The notes below the pieces were generated by a model. That model was given only the letters and a program-made list of their open reading frames with translations, did no database searches and had not been told where the DNA came from. The translations under genes and the position numbers were made by a program. Shown here in pieces: positions 7,586 through 10,858 of a DNA stretch of 10,858 bases. Each line of letters starts with the position of its first letter. Within the stretch, counting starts at the first letter, position 1. Source of the DNA: Euperipatoides rowelli (Eukaryota; Onychophora; Udeonychophora; Euonychophora; Peripatopsidae); NCBI GenBank assembly GCA_003024985.2, contig PXIH01S0007547.1; one strand, written 5' to 3'.

Positions 7586-7839
7586 TTGGTCAGATTCCGT
7601 TATCTGCCCACAGCATAATTAACGTTAGGGGTCACGCGACAACTAAAACGTAGTAGCATGTGGAATTAGTATTTTTTCTCGCCAATTTTAGTATATTTTC
7701 TTTACAGTCCTAACCTTACCATAACCCTGAGCCCTAGGATAATCTAGAGGTGAAATAATATTTTGTTGAGTGCCGATCCAGATAATTTCAACTTACTACT
7801 GTCAGCCATATTGGTGGGCAGATAACGGAATCTGACCAA
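7586..7839. mobile_element. Miniature inverted-repeat element with perfect 26-bp ends (254 bp)
   Basis: The 26 bases at 7586-7611, beginning TTGGTCAGATTCCGTTATCT, are exactly complementary to 7814-7839. The interior has no open frame. The flanks offer only a possible 3-bp ATT duplication if the ends are trimmed by one base, so the superfamily is not determined. A truncated relative lies at 5322-5387, showing that this is a dispersed family. Arm identity is perfect although the interior arms are not complementary, so it is a true terminal inverted repeat and not a simple hairpin. Confidence 0.9.
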
Positions 7840-7932
7840 TTATTTTCTCATTTGATAGTTTTCATTGTCTTATATTATAAATGAAGTAGATACATCTTAT
7901 TATTATTTTTTTGCAAACCATGTTATTTTAAA

Positions 7933-8353
7933 TACAGTTGAACCTGTATATAACAACCTTGGATATAAGACAACTTGGTTATAACATTATAAAATGCTCA
8001 GTCCCTCTCTATTTCTTATACTATTAATGTTATTTGCCTAGCTTTTAACATCATTGTTTTAGCTGCAATGTTGACTATAACATCATTGTTTTAATTCTTT
8101 TCTTCTATTATTAATGTTATTTTATCATGTTTTAGTCTGTCTAACTGTACTCATAGTTGGCTTATATTTAACTAAATGCTTTAAAAAACTTAAACTGCCA
8201 ATCAGGACGTCCTTAAGCAGCAAATAAATACAATATTTAATTTTAAAAATATACTTTTTATTGAATAATTAAAATTGGTTATAGCAAACATGTTTATAAC
8301 ATCTTTAATTTTTTTTTGTCCCTTAATCCTTGTAATAACCAAGTTCTAATGTA
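7933..8353. mobile_element. pogo/Tigger-like miniature element (about 421 bp)
   Basis: The left end TACAGTTGAACCTGTATATA (from 7933) faces a right end whose complement is TACATTAGAACTTGGTTATT (to 8353). About 18 of 26 bases match. TA at both ends fits the TA target duplication of the Tc1/mariner superfamily, and the CAGTTGAACCT start with TATAAC repeats resembles pogo/Tigger-type ends. There is no transposase. Internal direct repeats of TAACATCATTGTTTTA (8046-8061, 8078-8093) are present. Confidence 0.65.
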
Positions 8354-9440
8354 ATTGGCATAATTTGAGAAATGGTAGTATTTCTTAAATCATGTTTTCC
8401 AAAAATGTGTAAATCAAATCCTAGTATTAATTAAAAATTACCATATATTGTAAACTATGGGTTTATCCAAGATTTCTTAATGGGGAGAGCTATATTTCAA
8501 GCCTCCTGTCTTTTAAGAGTTATTTATAGAGTTGGGGGGGGGGGATGGAGGTTAAATCTCAGCAATAAGGTAGGGCCATGGCAGGTGGTATTTTGATTTT
8601 GAAATCAATTGATGAATTTTCATTATAAAATATTCATTGCTCTAATCATGCTTTAAGAAAAATAAAATTGAAATCACATAAATGATTACATCACTAAACA
8701 AATAATTAATTTTACTTGACCTAAATGAAAATAGTACTTATTACAAAGAGGTCCACTGCATTATTTTATTTTAAGCCATTTTGATACTAAGCTGCCAGCT
8801 GGTTGTGTTTGAGTTAGAGAAAGAGAAAGACGGCAATATGCAGCTGCTCCTTGGCTTCATGACCAGTTAAAAACAATAATTTATATTGAACAAAAATACA
8901 ATAGTCATCTTTACCTGAAATCAAATTGAGTCATTTTACTAACACTGTGGACTCACACAATATTTGGGGGAATGTTAATAAAGAAGTGCATTTGATCCAA
9001 GTATGTTCGAAAAAGGAAGGGGGGGAGGGCAGTGACTCCTCCCCCTTGAAAAAATGTAGGTAAAGTTGTCAATCGTGTGACGTATCAATTAATGATTATC
9101 AATATGTCCATACAACTAAAAAAAATAAAGCTTATCAAAAGATTTACAGCCAAAATAAATTGAAATTCCCCCCCCCCCACCCCTGCTTTTTTTATCTGCA
9201 GACGTCCTTGATTTGATCTGAACTTGAAAATAAATAGTTTCAAATATTAAATGGGGCTATTTTTTTTTTTTTTGATCTGTTATATAAATCTGGCAAAAAT
9301 TAAGAGATTTAGATATCATTATTTTAACTTTCTGTAGATATTAGGGTAATATTTTATAATGATGAGGAATGATGTCAATGTTTATTGGCCCCCTTTTTAT
9401 AATCCTTATTCAGTGATTAAGCTGAGTAAAAAATATAATT
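8354..9440. other. AT-rich non-coding stretch with short G and C runs
   Basis: No gene supported. It has a G run near 8534-8544, a GGGGGGAGGG.../CTCCTCCCCC inverted pair near 9019-9048, a C run near 9168-9178 and a T run near 9259-9273. A less AT-rich patch (8785-8870) holds CAGCTG-type hexamers but no long frame. The G/C runs may be worn ends of elements like that at 5173, which I cannot prove. Confidence 0.55.
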
Positions 9441-9444
9441 AGAC

Positions 9445-9585
9445 ATTTGGCTAATTATAATAGAGTAATTTCAACAAAAATATGATACTCATAGCCAAAT
9501 CAATTTTAATACTGAAATTTTCATTGTTAAAGTGGTATTTAAAAATACATAAATAGCATTTTGGCTAATTAATGCTGAGCCAAAA
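9445..9585. repeat. Cluster of inverted TTTGGCTA motifs
   Basis: ATTTGGCTA (9445-9453) faces TAGCCAAAT (9492-9500). TTTTGGCT (9559-9566) faces AGCCAAAA (9578-9585), with AATTA next to both forward copies. This gives two nested-looking inverted pairs within 141 bp. It may be a decayed palindromic element or recurrent binding sites. Confidence 0.6.
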
Positions 9586-9628
9586 TTAGCAAAATCTTAA
9601 ATTTGTTAGCATTTGCTTAAATACTAGT

Positions 9629-10038
9629 GGCAGCCAGTGTCGTCTGGTGGCTCTTTGGGCCCTCGACCCCAGAGCCGTAGCCAGCCTTTTTTAAATTTGA
9701 TAAGCTTTTTTTTTTTGGACTTTTTTTACCCTTTTTATAGACTTGATAAGTTTTTTTTTTTTTTTTTTTAGTTGTATGCTCATTTTGTTTCCGTTTATTG
9801 TCCCTATATACTTCCCAGGTTTACCTTTACTGAGCTGTTGTTTCTTATGTATTTTGTTCAAACATGAGGAAAAGAAGGGGGGGGGGGGCACTGGAACTAC
9901 AGACCCATCCGCCCCTTCAGTGTGAGGGCCTTGTTTTCATGATAACTTTTATTTTTCATTAATTACCTAAATAAAATTAAAAAAAAAAAATTAAAGGGCT
10001 TCCGACCAGCCGGGTTGGCCCAGCCGACACTGGTCGCA
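9629..10038. mobile_element. Composite inverted-repeat element remnant
   Basis: GCAGCCAGTGTCGTCTGG at the left (about 9630-9647) matches the complement of the right side, GCGACCAGTGTCGGCTGG (about 10021-10038), at 15 of 18 bases. No convincing target-site duplication was found. The interior contains another, smaller structure (9670-9903), an A run near 9976-9989 and a GC-rich right arm. The openings at 9691-9891 (minus) and 9743-9925 (plus) read through poly-T and poly-G and are not genes. Confidence 0.5.
9670..9903. mobile_element. Nested GC-ended element with poly-T units
   Basis: It starts CAGAGCCGTAGCCAGCC and ends near CTGGAACTACAGA, whose complement TCTGTAGTTCCAG is a degenerate match. 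A 12-base G run precedes the end, as in the element at 5173. Inside, TTGATAAG plus a long T run occurs twice (9697, 9743; spacing 46). Boundaries are approximate. Confidence 0.4.
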
Positions 10039-10155
10039 GCCTACACCCTGCTTATTTCATTTCTACTGATATCTATAGGTAATTAAAAATGCCATTTTTA
10101 AAAAATGTGATATGGGTCAACTTATTAATTTTTTTCAACTTTATACATTATTCCT

Positions 10156-10470
10156 TTATATCACGTTGGTAAATAAACCTATATCGAACATGATTCTTAA
10201 TCGCTTGTCTGACTGCACAATCTGCATACGATTTTCTTCATGCACGATGGGATTGTCTTAGAATAGATCATTTGCAGTTTGGATTGATGAGACATCGAAT
10301 CTACGTGAAAAGTGTTGGTTATTCTTTAACCGTGGTTGAATGGAATGAAGTTTTATCTGAACGTTGCTCTTGCTAACCATCCGCACGTGATCAGTTGCTG
10401 AAGTTAGAAAAAGCCCATCATGGTCTCCTAAAATATGAAATTCATTTGGAAATTTGATATTGAACTGTGA
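10156..10470 (-). pseudogene. Broken minus-strand coding-like frame, unidentified
   Basis: Minus-strand codons from 10470 are open for 70 residues to TAA (10258-10260). In the same frame they continue for a further 33 to TAA (10156-10158). The first part includes FHILGDHDGLFLTSATDHV, then SKSNVQIKLHSIQPRLKNN and FSRRFDVSSI. A [ST]DH triplet followed by a basic IKL..RLK region is reminiscent of the end of retrotransposon endonuclease domains, but that is a weak inference. A single in-frame stop breaks it. The plus strand of the same bases is also open, so strand choice is uncertain. Confidence 0.3.
10194..10457 (+). pseudogene. Alternative plus-strand coding-like frame, unidentified
   Basis: Plus-strand codons from 10194 are open for 60 residues to TAA (10374-10376), then continue in the same frame for 26 more to TGA (10455-10457). 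Segments include AYDFLHARWDCLRID, GYSLTVVEWNEVL and DQLLKLEKAHHGLLKYEIHL, which look protein-like. There is no ATG near the beginning and no recognised family. It overlaps the minus-strand candidate; at most one of the two is likely to be real. Confidence 0.25.
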
Positions 10471-10472
10471 TT

Positions 10473-10858
10473 AATTCATAAGAGGGCTTTATTCCAGTTT
10501 AAATATGTATGTAGAAAGAAAACTTTAATGGAGTAAAAAAAAAAATTCTAAAAGTTTTAGCTTATCATTTAGTGTGAGCTGCATAGTGAAGAAAGTACCA
10601 TATGGCGAACGGCCTATACTAAATATAGAACGATCTACCGAGTACATCTATGGAGTAATTATTTACCTTGATTTAAAATAACTAATTTAGAGATTTCTTC
10701 TCTCTCTCTCTCATTTTTTTTTTAAATAAATTAGTCTTATTCAATAAGTTTATGAAAAAAACATTTCTTCTATTTAATGCTATTAGTAGGACCGTTACTT
10801 TTCTGCAAGTCATTTTACACAGATTAAAAAGTAAATAAATAAAAATTTACGGAATTTA
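10473..10858. other. Mostly non-coding stretch with a short coding-like patch
   Basis: A less AT-rich patch (10573-10671) is open on the plus strand for 32 codons (ELHSEESTIWRTAYTKY and more). It is also open on the minus strand from an ATG near 10646 (MYSVDRSIFSIGRSPYG and more), preceded by TTACTCCATAG, a possible splice acceptor. A short (TC)n run lies near 10699-10711. The remainder is AT-rich with nothing supported. Confidence 0.35.

Noticed and set aside
9691-9925. Lys-rich minus-strand frame and Phe-rich plus-strand frame
   Set aside because: Both are made by the same poly-T, poly-A and poly-G runs inside a transposon remnant.

Overview
The window looks like intergenic or intronic DNA from an animal nuclear genome. 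It is strongly AT-rich and full of homopolymer runs. It has no tight gene packing, no ribosome-binding-site signals and no long open reading frame. The mix of miniature hAT, pogo-like and other inverted-repeat elements, CA microsatellites and long G or C runs suits an invertebrate. A mollusc, perhaps a cephalopod, is my tentative guess, from general familiarity only. I see no intact protein-coding gene, tRNA, rRNA or CRISPR array. The predicted frames of 60 to 105 residues look like chance openings. Several are simply the pyrimidine strand of a purine-rich tract or readings through poly-T.

Left third (1-3430): a degenerate 58-bp-period direct repeat (about 194-298), a six-copy 24-25 bp minisatellite (549-685), a short coding-like block with paired hairpins (1146-1320) and a 17-base C run. 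These are followed by a clear tandem duplication of about 480 bp (2161-2642 and 2643-3093). At 3159-3414 there is a complete 256-bp hAT-type miniature element with 16-bp terminal inverted repeats, an 8-bp target-site duplication differing at one base, and an internal array of poly-T-bearing units.

Middle (3430-7070): a 28-nt near-perfect palindrome (3975-4002); a possible minus-strand terminal exon (4059-4139) behind a good 3' splice-site context; long poly-T tracts (4593-4618, 4859-4927); a GC-rich-ended element with a CA microsatellite (5173-5300) next to a 5' fragment of a second element (5322-5387); a 480-bp strand-asymmetric purine tract (5521-6000); and a 726-bp hAT element (6333-7058) with an exact 8-bp target-site duplication that still carries the first half of a transposase BED-type zinc finger.

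Right third (7070-10858): a 254-bp element with perfect 26-bp terminal inverted repeats (7586-7839), whose left end matches the fragment at 5322; a pogo/Tigger-like miniature element (7933-8353); a cluster of inverted TTTGGCTA motifs (9445-9585); a nested composite of two inverted-repeat structures around poly-T units (9629-10038); and a coding-like but broken block (10156-10671) with suggestive open frames on both strands. The window records repeated invasion by non-autonomous DNA transposons. The elements depend on transposases encoded elsewhere, and I see no cooperating gene set and no convincing new system.
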